Part shown: piece by piece, positions 1 through 7,596 of the stretch
How the letters are laid out: each line of letters opens with the position of its first letter
How positions within the stretch are numbered: position 1 is the first letter of the stretch
Assembly: GCF_013822795.1 (NCBI RefSeq)
Contig: NZ_PNLB01000017.1
Span: forward strand, 55,653-119,652
Length of the DNA stretch: 64,000 nucleotides
Direction: 5' to 3'
Source: Phenylobacterium sp.
Lineage (GTDB): Bacteria > Pseudomonadota > Alphaproteobacteria > Caulobacterales > Caulobacteraceae
Made by a program: the position numbers and the translations under genes
Notes under the pieces: model-generated
What the model saw: only the letters and a program-made list of their open reading frames with translations
Told to the model about the DNA's origin: nothing
The model's database searches: none

Positions 1-15
1 CGGATAGGTGACGGT

Positions 16-2133
16 CTAGGCCCATGCCTTGTTGAGCACCTGTGCCGCCAGCGCCGCCTTGTCCTGAGGTAGAAAACGGCCGTAGTGCTGGGAGACCATC
101 TCGGGGGTGTCTTGGATCGCGTAGCTCGCCTGCTCGTAGGAGCCGGTCTGCTTGAGCACATGGGTCGCTAGCACGTCACGGATGTTGTGCGGGCCGTGCG
201 GCAGGAGCCCCTCGATCGCACCCTTGCCCGTATAGGGGTTGAAGATCCCATATCGCTGGATCACCAGCCGCCAAGCCTCATAGAAGCCGCTTTGGGTGTA
301 GCTCGCATTTCGGCTCGTGGTCTTCACGGTCTTAATGAAGAGCGTGCCGGGGTCGCGTGATCCACTCAGGAGCAATCCGCGGCCTCGCTCCAGATAGTAG
401 TCGATATAGGCGTAGAGATTGCCCAGGTCGGGTAGGACGAGCCGAAAGGGGCGGTTGGCGAAGAAGGAAGAGCTGGAATTCTTGAACGCGACCGAGGGAA
501 TAAAGAGCTCCCAGCCGTGCTCCCGATCGTTCCACCGCAGCTCGCCGCGTTTCCCTTCAATCAACTGACGCTCCGTGAGGGGCCGCTCGTCCCGACGACA
601 GGCGAGCAGTTGCCGCAAGTTCTTCTGGCGAAGGCCGGAATGAAGGCCAATACGGAGCATTAGATACGAGCGTACGGCCTCGGCGTGGGGCTTCGGGTAC
701 CGCTTGGGGTCCGGCATGCGCCGAACGATCTCCTCGGTGATCTTGCGATACTCAGCCAGCGGGCTGTCGGCTTCTAAGATCACGAGGATCGGCTCGAACG
801 GGTCCCGGTGGACGCGGGCCACACGTTCGATTTCCTTGGCTCTCGCCACTGCGTGTTTGTTTAGCTGATCGCAGGCCTGATCCCAGTTGGCCTTGGCGAC
901 CTCGACCTCGTCCTGACTCACGAGGCCTTCAATGGGCACAAGCCGATCGGCGATGTCTCGGCGCTGCCTTAGCCAGCCAGTTTCGGCGCGCGTAAGCGCA
1001 GCTCCGAGGAGCAGCATTTCCGCTTCCCAGCTCGTGTAGAAGCCCCGCCGCCTTTCACGCCATTGGACGTACCAGTCCCAAACAGCAGGGAAGAGAAGCA
1101 TGCCGAACGTCAGGTCGGCCGCAGGAAGGCCCAAGCCCCGAATGTCGCCCTCAGGGGCGGCTGCAAGCGCTCCAAAAAGGAGGCCGAAGTGTTCAGTCCT
1201 CTGAGCCGCCGTGGCTTCGTTCCAGACCCCGCTGCGCTTGAAGCCAGCCCTGGTGAGGGTGGAGCTTTTGAAGGCGGCGAGGTCCTTCATTTCCTCGTCT
1301 AGCTGCGGAGGCGCGTCGAGGTCGTTCTGCCTCCTGCTCGTGTCAAACCTCATCCCGAAGCGCTGCTTGACCGTCTCGCTGTGATATCGGCGATAGTCGG
1401 TGCTTCCCGAGATGATGACCCGGCGAACCCATTCGAGGATCTTCGCTCGCTCCGCTGCCGGCCGAGAGGCGAAGTCGTCAGGCAGGTGCCAAGCCAGTCG
1501 CCGAGACTCTGACGCGCTGAGCTCGGGGGTTTTTCCAGCGCTCGCCCGTGGCCGTGGCCCGAGCTTCTCCTGGAAGTATCCCTCCGGAAGTTGGTAGCGC
1601 TGCTCAATTCGATTGAGCAGCGCGAGACTTTCGACGGCTTGAGGCTGCTTCTGCCCCCGCCGCCAGGTTCGCAGCGTGCCTTTGTCGAGAAGGTCGTCGG
1701 GGCCGGTGATCGCAGCATGAAGTGTCCAACTGCTGTCTCCGTGGCGGCTCATTTCATGATTGAGCGCACGAGCGAAGGCTCCGGCCCCCCGTGGCAACGC
1801 CGATCGGCTGCGGCCGACTTCCTTGGCCGTAGCAGGAGGGATTGAGGAGGTCGCTGGCCTGGGCTGCTCAGTCAACGCGCGCTCATGTGCAGCGAGGAGC
1901 GGAACAATCATGTCCCTCCCAGCGAGGATCCGCTCATGGGAGACGCCCGACTTCCGGGCCAAATCAACCCAGTCGTAGCCGCGGCCACGCCGAGTCGGTC
2001 CCTCGGCTCGGTTCCATGCGCGGACTAGGTGGTCCTGAAGGCTTCGAGCCTCTTCGATCGTGAAAGCTCGAGGCAATCGAACGCGGCAGTACCGCGAGAT
2101 AGCGAGAGCGAAGTCGCCCGGTTCAGTGTCCAT
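16..2133 (-). CDS. large site-specific tyrosine recombinase (integrase family)
   Basis: Predicted DNA strand-exchange enzyme of 705 residues. The catalytic pattern sits in the C-terminal third: R502 in SGLRQKNLRQL, a possible beta-hairpin lysine K551, H649/R652 in PHNIRDVLATH, and the nucleophile Y684 in QHYGRF. The usual second His/Trp position appears to be D or Q, a deviation from the canonical R-K-H-R-H/W-Y set. The long N-terminal half (about 1-480) is not an ordinary core-binding domain by eye. It contains helix-turn-helix-like stretches near 52-72 and 140-180. The gene reads away from the tRNA-Leu fragment about 1.1 kb to its right, as expected of an integrase at an element end. Start is the first in-frame ATG. 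It resembles the long integrases of genomic islands more than phage lambda-type enzymes; the exact subfamily is not recognised. Confidence 0.82.
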   Translation of the reverse strand: MDTEPGDFALAISRYCRVRLPRAFTIEEARSLQDHLVRAWNRAEGPTRRGRGYDWVDLARKSGVSHERILAGRDMIVPLLAAHERALTEQPRPATSSIPPATAKEVGRSRSALPRGAGAFARALNHEMSRHGDSSWTLHAAITGPDDLLDKGTLRTWRRGQKQPQAVESLALLNRIEQRYQLPEGYFQEKLGPRPRASAGKTPELSASESRRLAWHLPDDFASRPAAERAKILEWVRRVIISGSTDYRRYHSETVKQRFGMRFDTSRRQNDLDAPPQLDEEMKDLAAFKSSTLTRAGFKRSGVWNEATAAQRTEHFGLLFGALAAAPEGDIRGLGLPAADLTFGMLLFPAVWDWYVQWRERRRGFYTSWEAEMLLLGAALTRAETGWLRQRRDIADRLVPIEGLVSQDEVEVAKANWDQACDQLNKHAVARAKEIERVARVHRDPFEPILVILEADSPLAEYRKITEEIVRRMPDPKRYPKPHAEAVRSYLMLRIGLHSGLRQKNLRQLLACRRDERPLTERQLIEGKRGELRWNDREHGWELFIPSVAFKNSSSSFFANRPFRLVLPDLGNLYAYIDYYLERGRGLLLSGSRDPGTLFIKTVKTTSRNASYTQSGFYEAWRLVIQRYGIFNPYTGKGAIEGLLPHGPHNIRDVLATHVLKQTGSYEQASYAIQDTPEMVSQHYGRFLPQDKAALAAQVLNKAWA

Positions 2134-2344
2134 GCCGGCCTCTCAAAACGCACACGGAAAGCGGACACGGTCGATAGTCGACAGGCACACAACGTGGCAG
2201 TGAACTGGGCTAGACGCTTGTGATCGTTGATCACCCTGAACGGCGCTCGGGCGTGGGGAGGTTTTGCCGTTCGGCACCCCGGAGGTTTGGACTTTTCAAG
2301 CGTAGCTGTACTGTTTTGCGCCTGCGCCAGCAGGGGGGGAACCG

Positions 2345-3016
2345 ATGGCTAGTTCCGCGTACCTTGTGCGTACTGTTTCTGGACGATTCAAAACCCTCGC
2401 ACTGGCAGTCGCATGTCTAGGTCTGGCCGAAACGGCGCGGGCTGATCCTTGCCACGCGATCCCGGACAACGGAGCCCTGCCTGGGTACCTCGCACCAGGC
2501 GTGAGCTTCTCTGGACCGGTCGTGTACGTCGGCGATGGCGACAGCCTCTGTGTAGATGTTGGGCCCACCGGATCGGAATGGGTTGAGGTTCGCCTGGCCG
2601 ACTTCTTTGCGCCGGAACTCAGTTCCCCTGAAGGACCAGCGGCGAAGAGGGCGCTCGAGGGGCTTGCGATGCGCCGGGAGGTCGCCTGTGTCGCCGAGCA
2701 TCAAAGCTACGATCGCATCGTAGCCCGTTGTGAACTCAATGGACGATCGCTTGGAGACCTGCTGCGCAGCGACGGTGGCCCTGAGGGCGGCAGAGGGTAC
2801 TCGGGTGTTACCGCGTCCTCCTACTCCCGAAGCCCAATCGCGCCGTCCCTTGGTTCTGTCAGCCTTGGCAAGCAGACGGACGGCTGGATGATTCCTGCGG
2901 CCGCGTTCAGCGCGGCGGCGGCGGTGGGTGTCCTCTATGTTGGCTTCAAACCGCATCGACGTCGGCGAGGGCGCGCCCGTTGGGGCGGCGAGGAGAAGCG
3001 CTGGCGGCGACGGTGA
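2345..3016 (+). CDS. secreted/membrane-anchored staphylococcal-nuclease-like protein
   Basis: The protein has 223 residues. An N-terminal hydrophobic segment (about 15-33) looks like a signal peptide. An SNase-like core spans roughly 57-150: GDGDS supplies two acidic residues (D64, D66), R83 sits in VRLADFF, E91 in APE, and R124 in YDRIVAR. These match the catalytic Arg-Glu-Arg and part of the calcium site of thermonucleases. The Asp usually found before T-P-E is replaced by Phe here, so activity or metal dependence may be altered. A second hydrophobic segment (182-201) is followed by a very basic tail rich in Arg, suggesting a C-terminal membrane anchor with the basic end in the cytoplasm. 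It lies between the integrase and the attachment fragment, so it is probably island cargo. Confidence 0.7.
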   Translation: MASSAYLVRTVSGRFKTLALAVACLGLAETARADPCHAIPDNGALPGYLAPGVSFSGPVVYVGDGDSLCVDVGPTGSEWVEVRLADFFAPELSSPEGPAAKRALEGLAMRREVACVAEHQSYDRIVARCELNGRSLGDLLRSDGGPEGGRGYSGVTASSYSRSPIAPSLGSVSLGKQTDGWMIPAAAFSAAAAVGVLYVGFKPHRRRRGRARWGGEEKRWRRR

Positions 3017-3179
3017 GCCGGACCTAGTTCCAGGACTCTTCCGGCACCGAACTGTTGCGGTGACCTAAGCGCCCCGGTGGCCCGTGGCTAACACTCGAAA
3101 ACCGGTCTGAGGACGGCGATCTACTGTGGCCACGCGCCCCCCACTCGCGCGGGTTGGCTGGACTTTCGGGGGCCGCCGA

Positions 3180-3222
3180 CTTACACACTCTCTTACACAC
3201 TCCCGGCAATTTTGAAAAATTG
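3180..3222. repeat. direct and inverted repeats at the island end
   Basis: The 11-mer CTTACACACTC occurs twice in tandem (3180-3190 and 3192-3202, 12-bp period). It is followed by a perfect inverted repeat, CAATTTT-GA-AAAATTG (3207-3222). The patch is AT-rich compared with its surroundings. Position between the integrase gene and the tRNA fragment suggests recombinase or excisionase arm sites; this role is inferred. Confidence 0.5.
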
Positions 3223-3253
3223 TCGAGAAAAATCAATGTGTTGGTGTTTCGAT

Positions 3254-3312
3254 GCCGGACTCAAAATCCGGTTCCGAAAGGAGTGTCGGTTCGAGCCCGA
3301 CCGCCCGCACCA
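3254..3312 (+). pseudogene. 3' fragment of tRNA-Leu(CAA), probable attachment site
   Basis: From the anticodon stem onward this is a leucine tRNA. The stem is CCGGA/TCCGG (3255-3259/3267-3271), the loop carries anticodon CAA (3262-3264), then a long class II variable arm, a T-arm (GTCGG-TTCGAGC-CCGAC, 3285-3301), acceptor strand CGCCCGC, discriminator A and encoded CCA (3310-3312). The matching 5' acceptor strand (GCGGGCG) and a D-arm are absent; upstream sequence is AT-rich and unrelated. It therefore cannot fold as a complete tRNA and is best read as the core duplicated by integration. Confidence 0.8.
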
Positions 3313-3347
3313 TCCTCTCAAAGCACTGGATCTCGGCCTGACGGCGC

Positions 3348-3983
3348 TCAGTCGCCGTCGGACGGCGGGTAGAGCAGAGTCATGATCTGGCAGAGCAGGT
3401 CGACCGCCTGATCGATGCTCTCGTCGTCCTGGCTGTAGAGCGCCTCGATCGAAAGCCCGCGCGCGGCGGCGACGACCAGGCGGTGAATCGCCGGGCCGCC
3501 GAGCGGCGAGGCGGCGACGCCGCTCTCGTTGCGGAACGCTTCGACCCGTTTTCGGGCGTTCTCGTCGATCCTGCTCTGTTGGTCCCGCAACCGTTCGGCC
3601 ATGGCCGGGTCGGAGCGCGAGGCCATCATGATCTCGGTCACCGCCACCGCGGGCGGGCGGCTCAGCACCGTCCAGGTCCTGCGAGGGAAGTCGAAGAACG
3701 CCTGGCGCGACCGGCCGCCGCCGCTCAGCGCCTCATAGTCCTCGATCTCGCGGTCGTAGACCGTGGCGACCACCGCCTCCATCAGATCGACCTTGCTGGG
3801 AAACTGGTGGGTCATCGCCCCCCGGCTGACCCCGGCGCGCTCGACCACCATGCTGGTGGTGGTGGCCGCGTAGCCGACCTCGAACAGGCATTGGATCGCC
3901 GCGTCGATCACCGTCGACCGTGTCTCGGCGCTGCGCTCGGCCTGGGAGCGGCGACGGCCCTTCGGCCGACCTGCTTCAGTCAT
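3348..3983 (-). CDS. TetR/AcrR-family transcriptional regulator
   Basis: This is a 211-residue regulator. The N-terminal helix-turn-helix domain is clear (ATTTSMVVERAGVSRGAM followed by H-Q-F-P-S-K), and the alpha-helical C-terminal region is variable, as usual for ligand-binding domains. The start at 3983 is preferred because it directly precedes the basic stretch GRPKGRRRSQAERS; an in-frame upstream start at 4049 would add 22 unusual residues. It is divergent from a TonB-dependent receptor, and a perfect palindrome lies between them. The simplest reading is a local repressor of itself and the receptor. The ligand is unknown. Confidence 0.88.
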   Translation of the reverse strand: MTEAGRPKGRRRSQAERSAETRSTVIDAAIQCLFEVGYAATTTSMVVERAGVSRGAMTHQFPSKVDLMEAVVATVYDREIEDYEALSGGGRSRQAFFDFPRRTWTVLSRPPAVAVTEIMMASRSDPAMAERLRDQQSRIDENARKRVEAFRNESGVAASPLGGPAIHRLVVAAARGLSIEALYSQDDESIDQAVDLLCQIMTLLYPPSDGD

Positions 3984-4119
3984 CTGCTTGTTTTCCGTGG
4001 CCGCGCGGACGCCCTGCGCGGCGGTGGTCGATTGTCGGTCTGATTCCACAAGGCCTTCCAGTTCCCCTGCCGCAGCGGCGCAACACCTGATGCGAAAAGG
4101 ATGTAATCGATATTTACAG

Positions 4120-4133
4120 ACAGAACGTTCTGT
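4120..4133. promoter_or_regulatory. TetR-type palindromic operator
   Basis: ACAGAACGTTCTGT is a perfect 14-bp palindrome in the divergent region between the tetR gene and the receptor. GAACGTTC-centred palindromes are typical operators for TetR-family proteins that sit next to transporter genes. It lies about 137 bp from the regulator start and about 20 bp upstream of the ATG at 4154. Confidence 0.7.
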
Positions 4134-4226
4134 TTATTAGTACGCCGACCGTGATGAGTCCCGCAACGGGGCCGGCGGGGCAACCCAGGGGGGAACACGC
4201 GTAGGATTTGGGCAGCTTCGGCGAGC

Positions 4227-6395
4227 GTGATCGCTATCGCCGTCAGCGCGGGCGCCGCGCAGGCGGCCGAGCCGGTGGCGCTGGAAGAGGTCATCGTCAC
4301 GGCGCAGAAGCGTGAGCAGCGTCTGCTCGACGTCCCGGTTGCGGTGACGGTGGTGGGCGCGGCCCAGATCGACCGCGGTGCGATCACCAATGTCGGCGAG
4401 CTGCAGTACGCCGTCCCGACCCTCAGCTTCAACGCCGGCCCCTCGACCTCGTATTCGATCCGCGGCGTCGGCACGAACACCTACACCCGCTCGGCCGAAA
4501 ACGGCGTGGCCGTGGTGGTCGACGGCGTGGTTCAGGGGCAACTCGTGCCGCCCTCCGGCGCTCTGTTCGACGTCCAGCGCGTCGAAGTGCTGAGCGGCCC
4601 GCAGGGCATGCTGTTCGGCAAGAACGCCTCGGCCGGCGTCATCAACATCGTCACCGCCGAACCGCGTATGGGCCTGACCGAGTTCAGCGGCCGCGTCGAC
4701 CTGGGTGAAGCCAACCTGCAGACCTATCGCGGCGTCGCCAACCTGCCGATCGGCGACAGCGCCGCCCTGCGGATCAGCGCCTTCAGCGACAGCCAGGACG
4801 GTCGCACCCGCAACCTCTACAAGGGCGGCGGCACGGTCGGCGACTACACCAACCTCGGCGTCCGCGCCCGCCTGCTCTGGGACGCGACCGAGAACATCAG
4901 CGTCAACCTGATCGCCGACTACGAAAAGGATCACGGCGGCAATTCCGTCTGGACCTCGCTCTCGGCCGGCGGCCTGACCCCGCTGCTGACGGCGTGCGGC
5001 GTCACGCCCGGACCGGAGAACACCAAGCTCTGCATCGACGGCGGTTTCGGGCGGCGGATTGAGAGCTACGGCGTCTCGGCCCAGGTCGACTGGAGCATCG
5101 GCGACTACACGGTGACCTCGATCACCGCCGACCGCCAGTTCTCGCGCTACAGCAACAACGACTCCGACGCGCTGCCGATCAACGCGCTCAACGTCAACAT
5201 CTCGACCGACTTCGACAACCAGTTCAGCCAGGAGCTGCGTCTGGCCTCGCCGGCCGGCGGGCGGTTCGAGTACGTGCTCGGCGCCTACTACTACAACTAC
5301 AACTACAAGGCCCGGACCAATCAGGCCGGTCAGCTCGGCAACGCCACCCTCATGGCGCTGGGCTTGAAGGCGAACCGGACCAACCTGTCGGTCGTCAACC
5401 AGATCAGCTACGCGCTGTTCGGCCAGGCGACGCTGAACCTCACCGACCAGTTCGCAATCGTTGCCGGCGCGCGCGAGACCTACGACCTGCTGCGCACCAA
5501 CAACACCATCGGCGTCGATCCCAGCCAGGGGATCGCCATTCCGGGCTTCACCCAGCCGCTGGGCAAGAAGCCGACCGTGCGGGTCGCCGACGACAACTTC
5601 TCCTACCGGATCGGTCTGCAGTACAAGCCGAACACCGACACCCTGATCTTCGCGACCTATGCGAAGGGCTATAAGGGCGCGGCGACCAACACCGGCGAGA
5701 CCAACGGCTCGCCGGTCATCAAGCCGGAAATTCCGATCAGCATCGACGTCGGCCTGAAGACCTCGCTGTTCGACCGACGCCTGATGCTCGACATCACCGC
5801 CTACGACCAGGACTTCCAGGACTTCCAGGCCCAGTTCTACCAACGGGTGGACGGCTTCACGACCTTCGTCTTCGGCAACGCCAGCCACCTCTATGTGCGC
5901 GGCGTCGAGGTCAACGCCTCGGGCAAGCCGACCGCGAACCTGCGTCTCGACGGCGGCGTGATCTACAACGACGCCACCTACGGCTCGTTCCTGGTGCCGT
6001 GCGTCGCCGGCGCTCCGGCGATCTGCGACGTCGATGGCAACCAGCTGGCCAACGCCCCGAAGTGGAAGTTCGTGCTGTCGGGCGAATACACCTGGGACGT
6101 CTCCTCGGACGTGCAGGGCTACGTCCAGTTCGCCGCAAACTACCGGACCGACATGCAAGCCTCATCCTCGCCGGATCCGAAGCTGCAGATGGACGGCTAC
6201 GGCCTGCTGGACGGCCGGATCGGCTTCCGCGGCGCCGGCGATCGTTGGGGCGCGTCGGTGTTCGTGAAGAACCTGTTCGACGAGCGCTTCCCGGCCCTGG
6301 TGTTCGGCGATCCGCTGATCCCCGGCAACTACGACCAGGCGTTCTCGCCCAACTCGTTCCGGACGATCGGCGTCTCCCTGGAAGGCCGCTTCTAA
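4227..6395 (+). CDS. TonB-dependent outer-membrane receptor (5' end possibly frameshifted)
   Basis: Outer-membrane active transporter of 722 residues as read. A TonB box-like segment (EEVIVTAQKREQ) is followed by a plug domain (VAVTVVGAAQIDRG; RVEVLSGPQGMLFGKNASAG) and a long beta-barrel ending in Phe (SLEGRF). The in-frame start here is GTG at 4227, which gives an export signal without a basic N-region. Reading from ATG 4154 and dropping one G from the G6 run (4188-4193) would give a full signal peptide with an Arg pair before the hydrophobic core. This suggests a true frameshift or a sequencing indel. The gene is single, controlled by the adjacent TetR. The substrate is not evident; iron-complex genes are not linked on this side. 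Confidence 0.85.
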   Translation: MIAIAVSAGAAQAAEPVALEEVIVTAQKREQRLLDVPVAVTVVGAAQIDRGAITNVGELQYAVPTLSFNAGPSTSYSIRGVGTNTYTRSAENGVAVVVDGVVQGQLVPPSGALFDVQRVEVLSGPQGMLFGKNASAGVINIVTAEPRMGLTEFSGRVDLGEANLQTYRGVANLPIGDSAALRISAFSDSQDGRTRNLYKGGGTVGDYTNLGVRARLLWDATENISVNLIADYEKDHGGNSVWTSLSAGGLTPLLTACGVTPGPENTKLCIDGGFGRRIESYGVSAQVDWSIGDYTVTSITADRQFSRYSNNDSDALPINALNVNISTDFDNQFSQELRLASPAGGRFEYVLGAYYYNYNYKARTNQAGQLGNATLMALGLKANRTNLSVVNQISYALFGQATLNLTDQFAIVAGARETYDLLRTNNTIGVDPSQGIAIPGFTQPLGKKPTVRVADDNFSYRIGLQYKPNTDTLIFATYAKGYKGAATNTGETNGSPVIKPEIPISIDVGLKTSLFDRRLMLDITAYDQDFQDFQAQFYQRVDGFTTFVFGNASHLYVRGVEVNASGKPTANLRLDGGVIYNDATYGSFLVPCVAGAPAICDVDGNQLANAPKWKFVLSGEYTWDVSSDVQGYVQFAANYRTDMQASSSPDPKLQMDGYGLLDGRIGFRGAGDRWGASVFVKNLFDERFPALVFGDPLIPGNYDQAFSPNSFRTIGVSLEGRF

Positions 6396-6407
6396 GCGGT
6401 ACGGAGT

Positions 6408-6432
6408 GGCGGAGGGGCCTGGCCCCTCCGCC
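6408..6432. terminator. bidirectional hairpin between convergent genes
   Basis: GGCGGAGGGGCC (6408-6419) and GGCCCCTCCGCC (6421-6432) are perfectly complementary. The hairpin lies between the receptor stop (6395) and the convergent reductase stop (6440). No strong U-run follows on either side, so termination is inferred from placement and stem strength. Confidence 0.55.
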
Positions 6433-6439
6433 GGCCTCG

Positions 6440-7237
6440 CTAGCCGGCGAAGGCCTTCTCGTAGACATAGGCCCCGGGCTCGGCGATCGAGCCCTCGGCG
6501 AAGCCACGTGCGTCGAGCAGGGTGCGCAGGTCGGCCAGCATCGGTGGGCCGCCGCAGACCATGATCCGGTCGTTCGAGGGATCCAGCGGCGGCAGGTCGA
6601 GGTCGGCGCTCATCTTCCCAGACTCGATCAGCTCGGTGATCCGCCCCTGGGTCCTGAACGCGCCGCGGGTGATCGTCGGATAGTAGCTCAGCCGCTCGCC
6701 GACGAACTCGCCCAGCTCAGGATGGGCGTGCAAGGTCTCCAGCATCTCGCGGTAGCCGAGGTCAGCCTCGGCGCGACAGGTGTGGGTGACCACCACCCGC
6801 TCGAAGCGGTCATAGACTTCCGGATCGCGCGTCAGGCTGAGGAACGGCGCGAGGCCCGTGCCGGTCGATAGCAGATAGAGCGTACGGCCCGGCAGCAGGG
6901 CGTCCAGCACCAGCGTCCCGGTCGGCTTGCGGCCGACCAGCACCTCGTCGCCGACCTGGATGTTCTGCAGCCGCGAGGTCAGCGGGCCGCCGGCGACCTT
7001 GATCGAATAGAACTCCAGCTCCTCGGCATAATGCGGGCTGGCGATCGAATAGGCGCGGACCAGCGGCTTGTCCTCGACCTGCAGTCCGATCATCACGAAC
7101 TGGCCGCTCTGGAAGCGCAGGGCCGGCGAGCGGGTCGTGCGGAACGTGAACAGCTGGTCCGTCCAGTGATGGACGTGGGTGACGCGCTCGACGTTGAAGG
7201 CGGCGTTGGTCTTGGGCGCGGCGGTGACGGCGCTCAT
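6440..7237 (-). CDS. fpr: ferredoxin--NADP+ reductase
   Basis: FAD enzyme of 265 residues transferring electrons between NADPH and ferredoxin or flavodoxin. The flavin motif RAYSIAS, the NADP motif STGTGLAPF and the C-terminal AYVYEKAFAG (aromatic residue near the end, as in bacterial FNRs) are all present. Start ATG 7237 gives the normal length; a longer in-frame extension lacks homology-like features. It is the last gene of the minus-strand siderophore operon, 11 bp after DUF3325. That context suggests it could power reduction of imported ferric siderophore, though general redox duties (oxidative stress) are equally known for the family. Confidence 0.9.
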   Translation of the reverse strand: MSAVTAAPKTNAAFNVERVTHVHHWTDQLFTFRTTRSPALRFQSGQFVMIGLQVEDKPLVRAYSIASPHYAEELEFYSIKVAGGPLTSRLQNIQVGDEVLVGRKPTGTLVLDALLPGRTLYLLSTGTGLAPFLSLTRDPEVYDRFERVVVTHTCRAEADLGYREMLETLHAHPELGEFVGERLSYYPTITRGAFRTQGRITELIESGKMSADLDLPPLDPSNDRIMVCGGPPMLADLRTLLDARGFAEGSIAEPGAYVYEKAFAG

Positions 7238-7248
7238 CGCGGGGACTC

Positions 7249-7596
7249 CTACTTGACCGACAGCAACAGGGCGCTGGCCAGCAGCATCGCGCCGACGAAG
7301 GCCGCGCCGGCGCCGGCCTGGGCGGCCTGCCGGGGGCGATAGGGCGCGACCAGGGTCAGGGTCAGCGCGGCCAGCGAGATCGCCCCGACCCACTCGACCG
7401 AACCGAACTTCCAGCCGTCGGCCAGCACCGCGCAGGCGTAGGCGGCGGCGAGGGCTGCAGCTCCGCCCCAGCGCACCTGGCGCTGGCGAACGGGCTCGAG
7501 CTTGGCGCCCAGCAGCTCAGGCTGATGCTTGGCCATCGAGGCGCAGATGCCGACGAAGCCGGCATAGGCGAACAGCAGCATGGCGAGGTGGGTCAT
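7249..7596 (-). CDS. DUF3325 small membrane protein of siderophore operon
   Basis: 115-residue hydrophobic protein with about four membrane segments (near 3-20, 44-60, 66-85 and 96-113). It matches the size and layout of DUF3325 proteins, which accompany PepSY and DUF3649 genes beside siderophore receptors. Its ATG overlaps the stop of the preceding PepSY gene by 4 nt, so translation is probably coupled. Biochemical role unknown. Confidence 0.75.
   Translation of the reverse strand: MTHLAMLLFAYAGFVGICASMAKHQPELLGAKLEPVRQRQVRWGGAAALAAAYACAVLADGWKFGSVEWVGAISLAALTLTLVAPYRPRQAAQAGAGAAFVGAMLLASALLLSVK

Larger units (their letters stand above)
1..3312. mobile_element. right end of a tRNA-Leu-integrated genomic island
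   Basis: A large tyrosine recombinase (16-2133), a nuclease-like gene (2345-3016), short direct and inverted repeats (3180-3222) and a 5'-truncated tRNA-Leu(CAA) (3254-3312) lie in this order. Integrases of this type commonly recombine at tRNA 3' halves. The intact tRNA is then rebuilt at one element end, and a 3' fragment remains at the other. The fragment reads on the plus strand, so the element extends left out of the window and chromosomal DNA resumes after 3312. The left end, cargo and excision ability cannot be seen. Boundary assignment is inference from the truncated tRNA. Confidence 0.72.

Noticed and set aside
4137..6158. 673-residue open frame opposite the TonB receptor
   Set aside because: It is a GC-rich antisense frame over a clear receptor gene and shows repeated V/G/R/A-rich low-complexity text typical of shadow frames.
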